This document shows positions 14,101-26,100 of a DNA stretch of 64,000 nt, piece after piece. A program made the translations under genes and the position numbers. Position 1 is the stretch's first letter; each line of letters starts with the position of its first letter. The DNA comes from Dendrobium chrysotoxum (lineage: Eukaryota; Streptophyta; Magnoliopsida; Asparagales; Orchidaceae). The stretch spans positions 97,857,571-97,921,570 of the forward strand of contig CM034305.1 in assembly GCA_019925795.1 (NCBI GenBank), given 5' to 3'. A model generated the notes under the pieces. That model saw nothing but the letters and a program-made list of their open reading frames with translations, did not search any database and was not told the DNA's origin.

Positions 14101-17100
14101 AATCAAAGATAAAAACTGTAAAGTCATCGTTGATAGTGGCAGTTGCATCAATGTTGTCTCCTCCAGCATGGTGTCCAAATTAGGCCTTTCTGCTGTTCCT
14201 CACTCCAATCCGTATAAGGTAGCTTGGGTCAACTCCACTGCCTTGGAGGTGAAAGAACGAAGTCTCGTACCTATCTCCTTTGCCACTTATAAGGAGAATG
14301 TGTGGTGCGATGTCTTGATTATGGATATGGGACAAATTTTGTTAGGGCGACCTTGGATTTTTGATAATGATGTCCACATCTATGGGCGTTCAAACATCTG
14401 CGTGTTTGAACATGCGGGTAAAAAGATCAAACTTTTACCATTGCAGCCCCGGGTCAAGGAAGAACCCAAACCCCACCCCCTTAAGTCCAAGAAGGGACTA
14501 AACCTGGTCACCGCCAAGGTACTGGACTCTGAGGTCACTCGTGGTGCACCCCCATATGCTTTAGTGGGTCGTGAAATTCCCACAGAATCTAATGACCCCA
14601 TTCCCCTGGAAGTCCAACCTATCTTAGGGCAATTTGCTGACGTCTTCCCAGATGATCTCCCGGATCAGTTACCCCCACTCCGAGACATTCAGCATGCTAT
14701 AGACTTAGTCCTTGGAGCCTCCCTCCCAAACCTGCCACACTATCGCATGAACCCCACGAAACATGCCGAACTTAAGAAGCAGGTAGACGAGTTACTGCAG
14801 CGAGGCTTCATTAAGGAAAGTCTTAGTCCCTGCGCGGTGCCCGCTCTTCTTACTCCTAAGAAGGTCGGATCTTGGAGAATGTGTGTTGATAGTCGCGCTA
14901 TCAACAAAATCACCGTCAAATCTCGTTTTCCCATTCGACGATTAGACGATATGCTTGATATGATGACGGGTGTCACTCTCTTTTCAAAGATCGACCTTAA
15001 GAGTGGATACCACCAGATCCGGATCCGACCCGGTGATGAGTGGAAAACTGCTTTCAAGACCAAGGACGGTCTTTATGAATGGATGGTCATGCCTTTCGGG
15101 TTGAGTAATGCCCCGAGCACCTTCATGAGAGTTATGACTCAAGTGTTGCGTCCTTTCATGGGTAAGTTTGTCGTTGTCTACTTCGACGACATACTTATTT
15201 ATAATCATTCTGTGGAGCAACATCTTGACCACCTAAAGCAAGTCTGTTCTGTCTTAAGGAAAGAACAATTATACGCTAATCCCAAGAAGTGTACTTTCCT
15301 CGTAGATCGAGTCATCTTTCTAGGGTTTATCGTATCAGCTCGTGGGGTTTCTGCTGACCCTGAGAAGGTGAAAGCCATAGTTAAGTGGCCTCTTCCTCAA
15401 AACATCCGGGAAGTCCGCAGCTTCCACGGATTGGCCACCTTCTATAGGAGATTCATACGAAACTTCAGCACAATCGTATCTCCTATCACTGATTGTCTTA
15501 AGAAGGGTGATTTCCACTGGACCCCGGCCGCCACCAGAGCTTTTGAGGACATTAAGAAACGAATGGTGGAAGCCCCAGTGATGAGGCTTCCTGACTTCTC
15601 CAAAGTCTTCGAAGTGACCTGCGACGCTTTGGGGGTCGGGATTGGAGGAGTCCTCTCCCAGGAAGGTCATCCTATAGCATATTTCAGTGAGAAACTGAAC
15701 GATATCCGGCAGCGATATTCCACTTACGACAAGGAGTTCTATGCTGTGATCCAATCCCTCCGTTATTGGCGACACTACTTGCTCCCGCAAGAGTTCGTCA
15801 TCTTTTCGGATCACGAAGCTCTTCGATATATCAACTCCCAAAAGAAACTAAATGCTCGCCACGGTCGATGGGTAGAATTCCTTCAAGAGTACATGTATAC
15901 CCTTAGGCATAAGGCGGAAGTTGAGAATAAAGTTGTCGATGCCCTCAGTCGCCGTATGATGACTACCTTCGAGTTGAGGGCTGAAGTCTTGGGTTTTGAC
16001 CAAATGAAAATGGACTATCTGGACTGCCCCGACTTCAAGGAAACCTACTCTCTCTTGTCCACAGGCAGCACGCACCTTGTGGACGATTTTCTTATGGAGG
16101 ATGGTTATCTTTTCAAAGCCCAAAAGCTTTGTATCCCAAGTACCTCCTTAAGGGAATTTCTGGTTTGGGAACTCCACGCCGGAGGCCTCGCTGGGCACTT
16201 CGGATGCGATAAAACTATAGAATCCGTGGAGTATCGTTTCTTTTGGCCCAGCCTAAAGAGAGATGTCGGTCGGTTGGTTAGTCGATGTCGTACATGTCAG
16301 CTAGCCAAGCAGCGGAAGCAGAATACTGGTCTTTACACTCCGTTGCCTATCCCCAGTTGTCCCTGGCAGGACGTTAACATGGACTTTATTTTAGGCCTAC
16401 CTAAGACTATTCGTAAAAATGATGCCATTTGTGTCGTAGTTGATAGGTTTTCTAAGATGGCTCATTTTATACCGTGTTTCAAAACTTCCGATGCCTCCCA
16501 TATTGCCAAACTTTACTTCAATGAGGTTGTCCGTCTTCATGGCCTACCCAATACCATCGTGTCTGATAGGGACGTTAAGTTCACTAGCTATTTTTGGAAA
16601 ACCCTTTGGATGAAATTAGACACTAAATTGCAATTCTCTACTGCCTTTCATCCACAAACCGATGGTCAGACCGAGGTAGTTAATAGAAGCGTAGGTAAAC
16701 TATTAAGGTCTCTGGTTGGAGAGCATGTCAAGGATTGGGATTCCATCTTACCCACTGCTGAATTTGCATATAACAATTCTATTAACCGAGCCACAGGCCT
16801 AAGTCCTTCTGAGATTGTGTACGGGTACAAACCTAGGCAACCTTTAAATCTCATTCCTATGTGTTCTAGGTATAGGATTTCTGAGTCTACATCATCTTTT
16901 GCATCACATCTGCATGAACTTCATAAGGAAATTGCACGACAAATTGAAAAGAGCAATACTGATTATAAATTACGTGCTGATTTGAAACAAAAATTTAAAA
17001 CTTTTGAGGTTGGTGATTCCGTGATGGTGCGGATTGGTCCGGAACGGTTCCCACAAGGGACGGTTAAGAAACTGCATGCCAAAAGTGCTGGTCCATTCAA

Positions 17101-20100
17101 AATACTTAAGAAAATCAATGATAATGCTTATGTAGTAGATCTTCCTGCGGAGTTCAACATCAATCCCTCTTTTAACATAGAAGATCTAGTGGCATATGAA
17201 GGTCCAGATTTTAATCCGCCAAACCCACTTATGCAACAGCCTTGTGTGACCCCACCTTGTGAGATCCCTAACCTACCTCCACTCCCAGATATCCCTAAAT
17301 CACCCATAGCAGATAAAGTGGACACGATCTTGAGCGATGAAATCATCTCTACAAAGGAAGGTGGACGACGAAGGTACTTGATTAGGTGGAAAGGTAAACC
17401 CGAGTCGGAGGATACTTAGTTGGATCGCGATGAGTTGCAGCAGCTGGATCCAGATGCATTAGAGTTCTATGACAGCACCAGAGATACCTACTCGACGGAG
17501 TCGAGCTTTCTTCCACCCCGGGAGAATGATGAGGACATCACACTTGGGAAAGTTTATCGTAGACGTGGCCGTCGATCTACGGCCACGATCGAGTCTTTGT
17601 ACTTCTGAGTTTATTATGTTATTTGTTTCTTTTTATTTTAGTTTACTGTTTTAACCTTACTTAAGGGCGGAGTGTTTGTAAGCCCAATGTGGGCATTTGA
17701 GTCTTTTCTATTTATTTCTCTTGTAAGGCTATTTATAGGCCACTATTGTATCATTTCAAGTTAATGAATTTTTATGAAGAAAAATTCCTGCAACCTTGTT
17801 TGAGAATTTGAGTGTTGAGAGCTTTGGAAGGAGATCCCTAGGAGAGGGAGAATTGCGCATCACCCACCAACCTAGACGTGTCGAATTCGTGGCTTATTTA
17901 GTGTTCCTCTCTTCTCCCCCCTCCACGCCACACCGCCGGCCACCCCTCCCTCCACTCCTCACCGCCGGCCTCCTCCCTCCACCACCTCACGGCCCAACCC
18001 CAACCCACGGCCCAAGACCCCCACTCCCCACCCACGGCCCAACCGCCCCTCTCCCTCCACCGCCGGCCACCCAAATCCCCTCCCACCTCACCAAGCCGTC
18101 GGCCCCCTCATCCCTCCTTCTCTAATTTGGTTTCCTAATTTACTTGATGTATATTTGAAAAATTTTTAAATTTGAATTCAATTTGAATTCAACAATTAAT
18201 ACCTTCCTAATTTACTAAATCTATTTTTGGAAGGTTGCCTAAAATAACTCCTATTTGAATTTAATTTGAATAGGATTAATTTATACCTTTCCAATTACTC
18301 ATATCCTAAATTAGGTAACTACAAATCAATCCCAAATCCCCTCACCCCTCTCTAATTGCCGCCGGCCCCCCTCCCTTTTCCGCCCCCTCTCTCTCTCCAA
18401 TCCCTCTCTCTCTCTCCCAATACCCCTCTCTCACCTTAAATCCTACCTCTTGAAAATTAAACCTAATTTCCTTACCTACCCCCTCCAAATTCAAAATCTG
18501 AAATCAACTTCAGATTTTGAACACAAAATCCTAACCCTAACCCTAACCCTAACCCTACCTCTCCAAAATCTGAACCAACTTCCCCCATCACCTCCACCTT
18601 GGCTGGCCCCTCCCCCAACCCCTTTCCCACTTAATTCTCTAAGAAAACCTTCAATCTTTTGGAGAGAAACGTCGAGGGAAGCAAGGTATCTTCGGCTCCA
18701 ACTTCTCTTTGCTTCACCAACATGCATGGACGTCCCGAATGGGACTATGGTTTGATCCTTGACGAACACGACAACATGGACATTCTCCGTTCCCCGTTCT
18801 TCGACATCGGATTCGACTTCGACAACATCATCGAAAAATACCTCGAACGGATCCACATCATTTTAGTGGATACGATCGACGATCAAAGGAAGAAAGGACG
18901 GTGGACCATTTTCGGCCGAACCACGACCGCTTCTCCTCCGGCTACTTCCACCTTCAAAGACTACGTCACTCAATTACTACGATTCTTCACCCATACCGTC
19001 GGCATTCAAGTGGATACCATTCGGCGACGATTCCTTTCCGAGTAAGGTGAACTTTTTCCCCTCATCAATTATTTCGTCTTTCTCCAAACCCTGTAGGTGG
19101 TGACGGATTCGTTCAAGATCAAAGCCGCTTAATTTGCTTAAGAGCTTAGTAAACGTAGGGTTATTTTGAGTGATCCTTTATGTTGCTTGTCTTATTGTAA
19201 ATTGTGAGATTATGACTGAACATCTTCTATGTTAGCTTTACTTTAGTTTTCTAATCTATTTTGTTTGTGCAAGCATTTTATATGTGGTTTGGCCTAAACG
19301 AAAACATCCATCCTTCGTTTTATTTCTTCGTTCTTATTGCTAGTAATTTAATCATGTCTTGCTCTTTTAATAAATTGTACAAATCCTAATTTTCATTCAA
19401 AGCATCCTAATTCTGCATCAGAAAGGGTCGATGATTATGTGAGCTTTTAGAGAATTATTTCTCAATTCATAAATATAATCATAAAATTTCTTAATTTAAA
19501 ATGCCATTATAAGCTCTCATATGATAAAACGTAAAGTCTAAGAAACAAGATTTGTAAGTAATGACAATCTAGGTTCAAGAAACATTAGATATCTTAATTT
19601 ACCCAATCAATTGTGAAGATAAGTGGGTTGATGACAAACTTTTAGATAAAGATATGAGCAATACATGCTAGAATATTCAACAAAGCTTCAAAACAAAGTT
19701 ATAGGAAGTTGATATAGAAATTGAGAAAATCGTCGCTAAAATTTAATTTCAGTAACCCAGAAAATTGCAAAATAGGATGAAGAACATGCCAATAATACTT
19801 TTTATTGAAATAGCTAGGAATGAAAGACAAGATACAATTGGATCTTCAATTGGAGAGGAAGATCCGACTCTCTCAAATCCTTAGCTGCTAGCTAGAACCC
19901 TCTCAATCTAAGAAACTCCCAATTCAGCCAAAATATAATATCAAAAACTGAACCCTAGGATAAACCATCTACTTAAAGCATACAAAACATAGCAAATCCC
20001 AAAATAGCTCTCTCAATTGAATTTTTCCTCCTAGCCCCACCCCCTCCCTTGAATTAACTTTATGGGCCCCACCCCAAGGGGCGAAACTCATTGCAAGCAG

Positions 20101-23100
20101 AACTCCCGCCTGCTGTAAACCCTAGAGGGACCGACCTAAGAGGGGCCGGCCCAATGACCGGTGCAAGAGGGACCGATCCAACAATACCCCCCTCCCAAAG
20201 ACTCAACATGTCCTCAAGTTGGAAAGATAGAAACTGCTGTTTCACCCTCTCATACTACTCCCATGTGATGTCATAGTCTGGTATATTCTTCAATTTTATT
20301 AGTACTTCCTTGCTCCCTCCCTCTCTTTATCATACCCCTTTCAGCTCCAATGGTTCCAACACCACCTACAAATTCTCGGTCAGTGTCACGAGTAACTCTA
20401 AGCTTCTAATTTCTCCTGTTAGCTACCGTCCTTCATCTGTAGAGACGAAGCTTCAAGTATACCCCTCAAACTGCATGTCCTTCATGCGCCCATTCTCCTG
20501 CTTCTTCATGATTTGTTGAGCCCTCAACAGACGCCTTCTTAATTCCATCAACACTCTATCCCTCTCCTCCAAATACTGCTCCACCGATGAGACTGGAGTG
20601 TTACTCTACCTAAAGTGCACCAAGTGGGGTGGGTCCCTCCCGTACAACACTTTGAACGGAGTCACCCCTAAAATCGAATGATATGAAGTATTATACCAGT
20701 ATGCCAACCATTTGTCCCACAGCCAAGGTGTTTCAGAAACAAAACATCACAGGTAAGTCTCTAGGCTCCTGTTTATCACCTCTGCATGCCCGTCAATCTA
20801 GAAGTGATAAGCAGTGCTCCTCTTCAATATCGTTCTCTGCATCATGAACAACTCCCTCTAAAAATGACTGAGGAACACTTTATCCCGGTTGGATACTATA
20901 GATTCTGGTATCCCATGTAATCTGACCACCTCTCTGATGAATGTCGCTACTACTGTCACTGTTGTGTACGGATATCATATGGGAATAAAATGAGTGTACT
21001 TGCTCAATCTTTCCAAATCCACTAAAATCACTATAAATCCCTCAGGCCTGGGCAAACCCTCCATAAAATCCATGGTAACCTCCTCCCACACTATCTGAAA
21101 GAGCTAAAGGTTGCAATAACCCTCCCAGAGCCATGGCCATGTATTTGCTCCTCTGGCACACCTCACATCTAGCCACCATCTCCTCCACATCCTTATGCAT
21201 CCGCTTCTAATACAACTCCACCGCCAACCTTTTGTATGTCTTCTGCACCCCTAAATGACCTCCAACACCACTCCCATGAAACTCCTGCAGAAGGTGAGGA
21301 ATATGGACTGAAGTCTGTGGAAACACAAATTTCCCCTGGTACAGCAGTCTCTCCCCCTCTAAAGTGACTACTCTCATCCTTCAACAAATCATCCCTAATC
21401 CCCCTCAACTCTTTGTCCTGAGCGCTTTCCTCCTTCATAGCCCCCCAATCCAACATCAGTGGTACCGAAATGGCTAACTCTTGGAGCTTTCCCATGCATC
21501 TGGATAAGGCATCAGCCACGTTGTTCTCTAGCCCTGGCTTATAATAGATCTCAAAAATGCTCCCCGGCCACCATCCTCTACTCTAACAGGTACTTCAAGC
21601 TTCTCAGGTTTGTCCTAACAATGAAATGTCGGCCCAGCAAGTAAGGCGACACTTCTGAATGGTCAACACAATGGTCATCAACTCTCTCTCTCTCATAGAC
21701 TGACTTCAGCCTAGCTCTGACTGTCAACACCTATCTGAAGTAAGCTACATGTCTGTGATTCTACATGAGCATTGCCCCCAATCCATACCCTAATGCATCA
21801 GTCTCCACCACAAAAAACTTGACTAAAATTTGGTGAGGCCAGGACTGATACAGTGATCATAGCCTTCTTAAGTCTCTCAAAGGCCTAGGCAGCTGCCTCT
21901 CCCACAGAAAGCTATCCTTCTTCAGCTACTCCATAAGTGGCAAAGCTATAGTGTTGTATCCCTTCACAAACCTCCTGTAGTACCCAGAAAACCCTAGGAA
22001 ATCTATCGGCTCCTTCAGAGACCTAGGTAGCAGCCAGTTCAGCATAGCCTTAGTCTTCGCCTGATCAGCGACCACCCCCTCCTGAGATACCACGTGCTCC
22101 ACGTATTCCACACTGGGCTGTACAAAGCAACACTTTTTCAGATTGGCTCGCAGCTGATGCTTCTGTAACACCTCTAACACACCCCTTAAGTACTCCAAAT
22201 ACATCTCATCCGACCTACTATACACAAGGATATCATCAAAGAAAACTAGTATAAATATCCTGAGGTAGGGTCTTAACACCCTATTCATGAGTGATTAGAA
22301 TGTAACAGGGGCGTCAGTGAGACCAAACGACATCACCAAGAACTCATAGTATCCCTCATGTGTCCGAAAAGCAATCTTCTGGACATCCTTCTCTCTCATC
22401 TTAATCTGATGGTATCTCGACTTCACATCCATCTTTGGGAACACCACCACTCCATATAACTCATCCAACAACTCGTCTATCACCGAAATAGAAAACTTGT
22501 CTGACACAATCTCCTTATTTAGGGCCCAACAATTCACACAGAATTTCCAGCTCCAATCCTTCTTCTTGACCAATAAGATTGGGCTGGAAAAAAGACTCAC
22601 GCTCGGCCTGATGATCACTGCCTCCAACATCTCCCAGATCTGAGGGCATCGATAAGGCTTGACACTAATCAGTGACACCCCCTCCCTCAAGGTGATGGCA
22701 TGCTCCTTCTCCCTCGATGATGGTAATCCCTGAGGTAATTGAAAGACCTCACTAAACTGCTATATCAACAGATGTATTGAAAGAGGGAATTCTCCTCCAA
22801 GTTCTGCAACTCTATCAAAAATCCTCCCCCTACCTCCTTATGGTCCTCACCATGCTTTTAAGAGAAACTATGGCTTTGGATAGCCCTGCATCTCCCCTTA
22901 TCACCACCCTCCTTCCCTCCACCATCACTTCCATCATCAGTGCTCCCCAATTGACCTTGTTGTCTCCCAAGGTCTGTAGTCATTTCATCCCCAGGATAAC
23001 GTCAATGCTCCTTAACTCCAATGGAAGGAAGTCCTCCACACTCGGACCCCCTGTATGGTCAAAACCACCCCTTTACATACTCCTCTGCTTGTCTCCACTT

Positions 23101-26100
23101 TTCATGTGCCCATCATCACCCCATAACACCCTATATCCACCAGCTTCACCCATAATTGGTCAACTGCCTATCAGCACCAATACCTCCCTATTTGCTATCT
23201 CTCCTTTCAGTTTCATGATGTAATTTGGAGTGAATCCCACCACTGAGTTCAAGGAGATCTCTACCATCTCTAAATCCAGCTCTTCCTCCTCTACCATTGC
23301 CTCACTCCCACCTCCCTCAACTTCCTCATCATCGCAAACGGTGAGAATCTGAAGAGTTTTATCCTTACACATGTGCCCCGGTATATATCTCTCATCACAT
23401 TTAAAACACAGCCCCATCGTCCTCTTCTCCTATAACTCCATCTTAGTGAACTTCTTGAAGTTTCCCCAGGTCTCCCTCCTACAATCTTCTCCTTCGGGGT
23501 CTCCCTAATAATACCGGTGTCGGCCCCTTGGGTGCCAAAAAGGTGGTGGTCATCCTGTACAAACCTTCTAAGCTGCTGCCTCTATCCTCTCCCTCCAGGT
23601 ACCTCTGATCCTCCACTAACTAGGCTAGCTCCATAGCCTCTCCCAAATCACGAGGCCTCATCACTCTAACTGTCGATCGAATCTCTGGTTTGAGCCATTT
23701 CATAAAGTTCCCTTCCAATACAGTCTCCGAGAGCTGGTCTAGTCACTAACAAGGTACTCAAATCTCTCATAGTACTCCACCACTGTCCTCTCCTGTATCA
23801 GAGCGAAGAACTGTTCAAAGAAGTCCTCTCCCCTGCTGGTTCGGAAACATTCCAACAAGCATACCTTAAATTCCATCCAGGTCCGTATAGGCCGCTTCAT
23901 ATCCCTCCACTGAGACAATGCCAATGATTTCCCCTCCAAACACAGTCATCTTCCATCAACCTATTAACGACAACGTACCTTTCCACCCTGTAGATCCACC
24001 AATATGCATCCTCTCCCTCAAAAACAGGCATCTTCAGCTTCATCACCCTCGGATCTCCTCTGTTTCCCCTATTTCCTCCATAACCTCCCATTCCCCAAGG
24101 AGGTGGTCCCCCCAAGTGTCATGATCATCCCTTCTACGCTCGTACTCAAACTCGTCGTCCAAATCCCCCCACTTTCTTTCAAATTCAACGCCCCTCCGGT
24201 CATAATCAACCACTACAACAACAACAACATTAAGCCTTTATCCCACTACGTGGGGTCGGCTACATGAATCCTTTTTACCAATTGTGTCCTGTTAAGAGTC
24301 AAATTCTCATTTAAATCTAATAAAGAAGCATCATTTCTAATATTTTCTAACCAAGTCTTTTTAGGTCTATCTCTACCTTTATTAACATAGGCCAAATCTA
24401 ATACATCTACTCTCCTAACAAGGTCATCGGAAGGCTGCCGTTTTACATGACCAAACCATCTAAGGCAACTCTATCTAATATTATCTGTCACTGGAACTAC
24501 TCCAACCTTTTCACGGATATGCATGTTTCATATCCTGTCTCTAAGAGTAAATCCACTCATCCAACTGAGCATCCTCATCACAGCAACACTTAACTTAATA
24601 TTATGCTTCTCTTTTAATGACCAACATTTTGCGCAATAAAGTATTGCAGGTCTCACCACCATCTTATAAAATTTTTCCTTAGGTTTGAGTGGTACTTTTC
24701 TATCACACAACAAACCCGAAGCATTCCTCCACTTCAACCATCCAACTTGAATTCTACTAATAATATCCCCATCTATTTCACCATCAACCACTCTCCTTTC
24801 AAAATCAGCAACCCTTCGTTCATACCAATTACCCGTCTCCTCCCTAAGAATAGGCTCCAAGAGACGTTCTCAATATAAATAAACCGCAAATGCCTGTAGT
24901 TGGGAAGGCATGCTTATGCAAATGTACAATGACTTTGTGCCAACTATTTATCTGCACACTTATGTGAAATTAATTGCAAGAAGTTGATATAAATCATATA
25001 AGAACAAATATTGCAACATTAGTAGTAGAAAGAAACAACCTTGGTGGCACCATGCTCACAAAGAACGATGATAAACCGCCTAAGACAAATATATTTGCTA
25101 TCCTCATCTGGGTTTGATATTATGGCACAATAAGCATCCCTATAATTCTTAAGATCCAAAGAAAACTTGAAGACATTTGCCCACAACCGGCCGCGGATTG
25201 TAGAGGCAGGTTCAGGAAGAAAGTCATCATCTATATTGCCATCTTTCAGTACAAGAATTTCATCAGCTTGCTCTAGAGCAGCAAGAGCAAATTGACAGGC
25301 TCCCTCACTCAAGGCATATTGATCAAAGATTAGCATTGCCCATTGATAATAATGAAGCCTCCACAAAGGTATAGATTCAGATTCACCTGAAAAGTAAAGT
25401 ATCTCAGTGTTCGTGCTATATAATATGCATCAGCCACACCTTGAAAAAATGAGCATACCAGAATATAGGAAACCAGTTTCTGAAGAGAGAGTTTGCAACG
25501 AATGTGACGCTTCAGGGAAAGATGCAGCTCTGTATGACATTCAGAATTTCGTAAGGGAGTGAAGAAAGGGAATGACGCTAGAAATTACAATATGAAAATA
25601 AAAGTAATCATAAGAATATCTCCAAAACTCATAAACCGTAACCTTGCGGTATAAGTTTTATCATATTTGCAGAACATGAAAAGGATAAAGATTCTTATAA
25701 TTAGACTCACAACCCCCAAACCAAGAGAAAATTCAGTTAGTAGCAACATGTGCACCTTCATATTAAAATATTCGAAATCTTACAAGTCAAAAGGTATAAA
25801 CAGCATAACTTTTGAAATTCTTTTCCCAGAGAAGGCCAAACTCAAGGTAGGTATTAGTTTACTGTTAGGAAACATTTATAGAAATTCCAAAATTCCCTTG
25901 CTGAAATTTAATTCCGGCAATTTGTAAAACAGAAATTGCAAAGATACAAACAACAACAACAACAACAACAACAAGCTTTTATCCCACTATATGGGATCGG
26001 CTACATGAATCATTTTTCTCCATTGTGTCCTAAAATTGCAAAGATATTGTAGGAAAAACCAGAAATTGAGCTTTGGATCGAAAGTAGATGAAGGAAAATA

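Larger units (their letters stand above)
10659..19420 (+). mobile_element. Element 1: complete Ty3/gypsy chromovirus with two LTRs
   Basis: An 8.8-kb element with LTRs 10659-12454 and 17527-19420. Both begin TGATGAGGACATC and end ATCA. It is flanked by a perfect 5-bp target duplication GAAAG (10654-10658 and 19421-19425). The internal order is PBS, Gag with zinc knuckle, protease, RT, RNase H, integrase, chromodomain, and a tail running into the 3' LTR. The FSEKLND and PLPIPSCPW wording suggests the CRM/Galadriel side of the chromoviruses, from memory. It lies antisense to NUP160 in its 16.1-kb intron. The single long frame is interrupted by five stop codons, so this copy is probably not autonomous. 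Confidence 0.95.
17527..19420 (+). repeat. 3' LTR of element 1
   Basis: 1,894 bp. Its first 82 bp carry the end of the Pol frame. It holds an extra CT-rich stretch (about 18380-18520), CCCTAA repeats (18530-18558), and the uninterrupted copy of the LTR small ORF (18722-19045). Confidence 0.93.
19697..24868 (-). mobile_element. Truncated minus-strand Ty3/gypsy element (gypsy-1)
   Basis: Same family as 25863-31158. It retains one LTR (about 19697-20183, the 3' LTR in its own orientation) and a decayed internal region. It stops at ~24868 just inside the start of gag, with no PBS or 5' LTR. A LINE interrupts it at 24215-24782. It lies in the NUP160 intron in the sense orientation, 272 bp from the end of element 1's target duplication. 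Confidence 0.85.

Noticed and set aside
24528..24860. 110-residue ORF with LINE-like C-terminus
   Set aside because: It is a junction artefact of a LINE inserted into gypsy-1 Gag.
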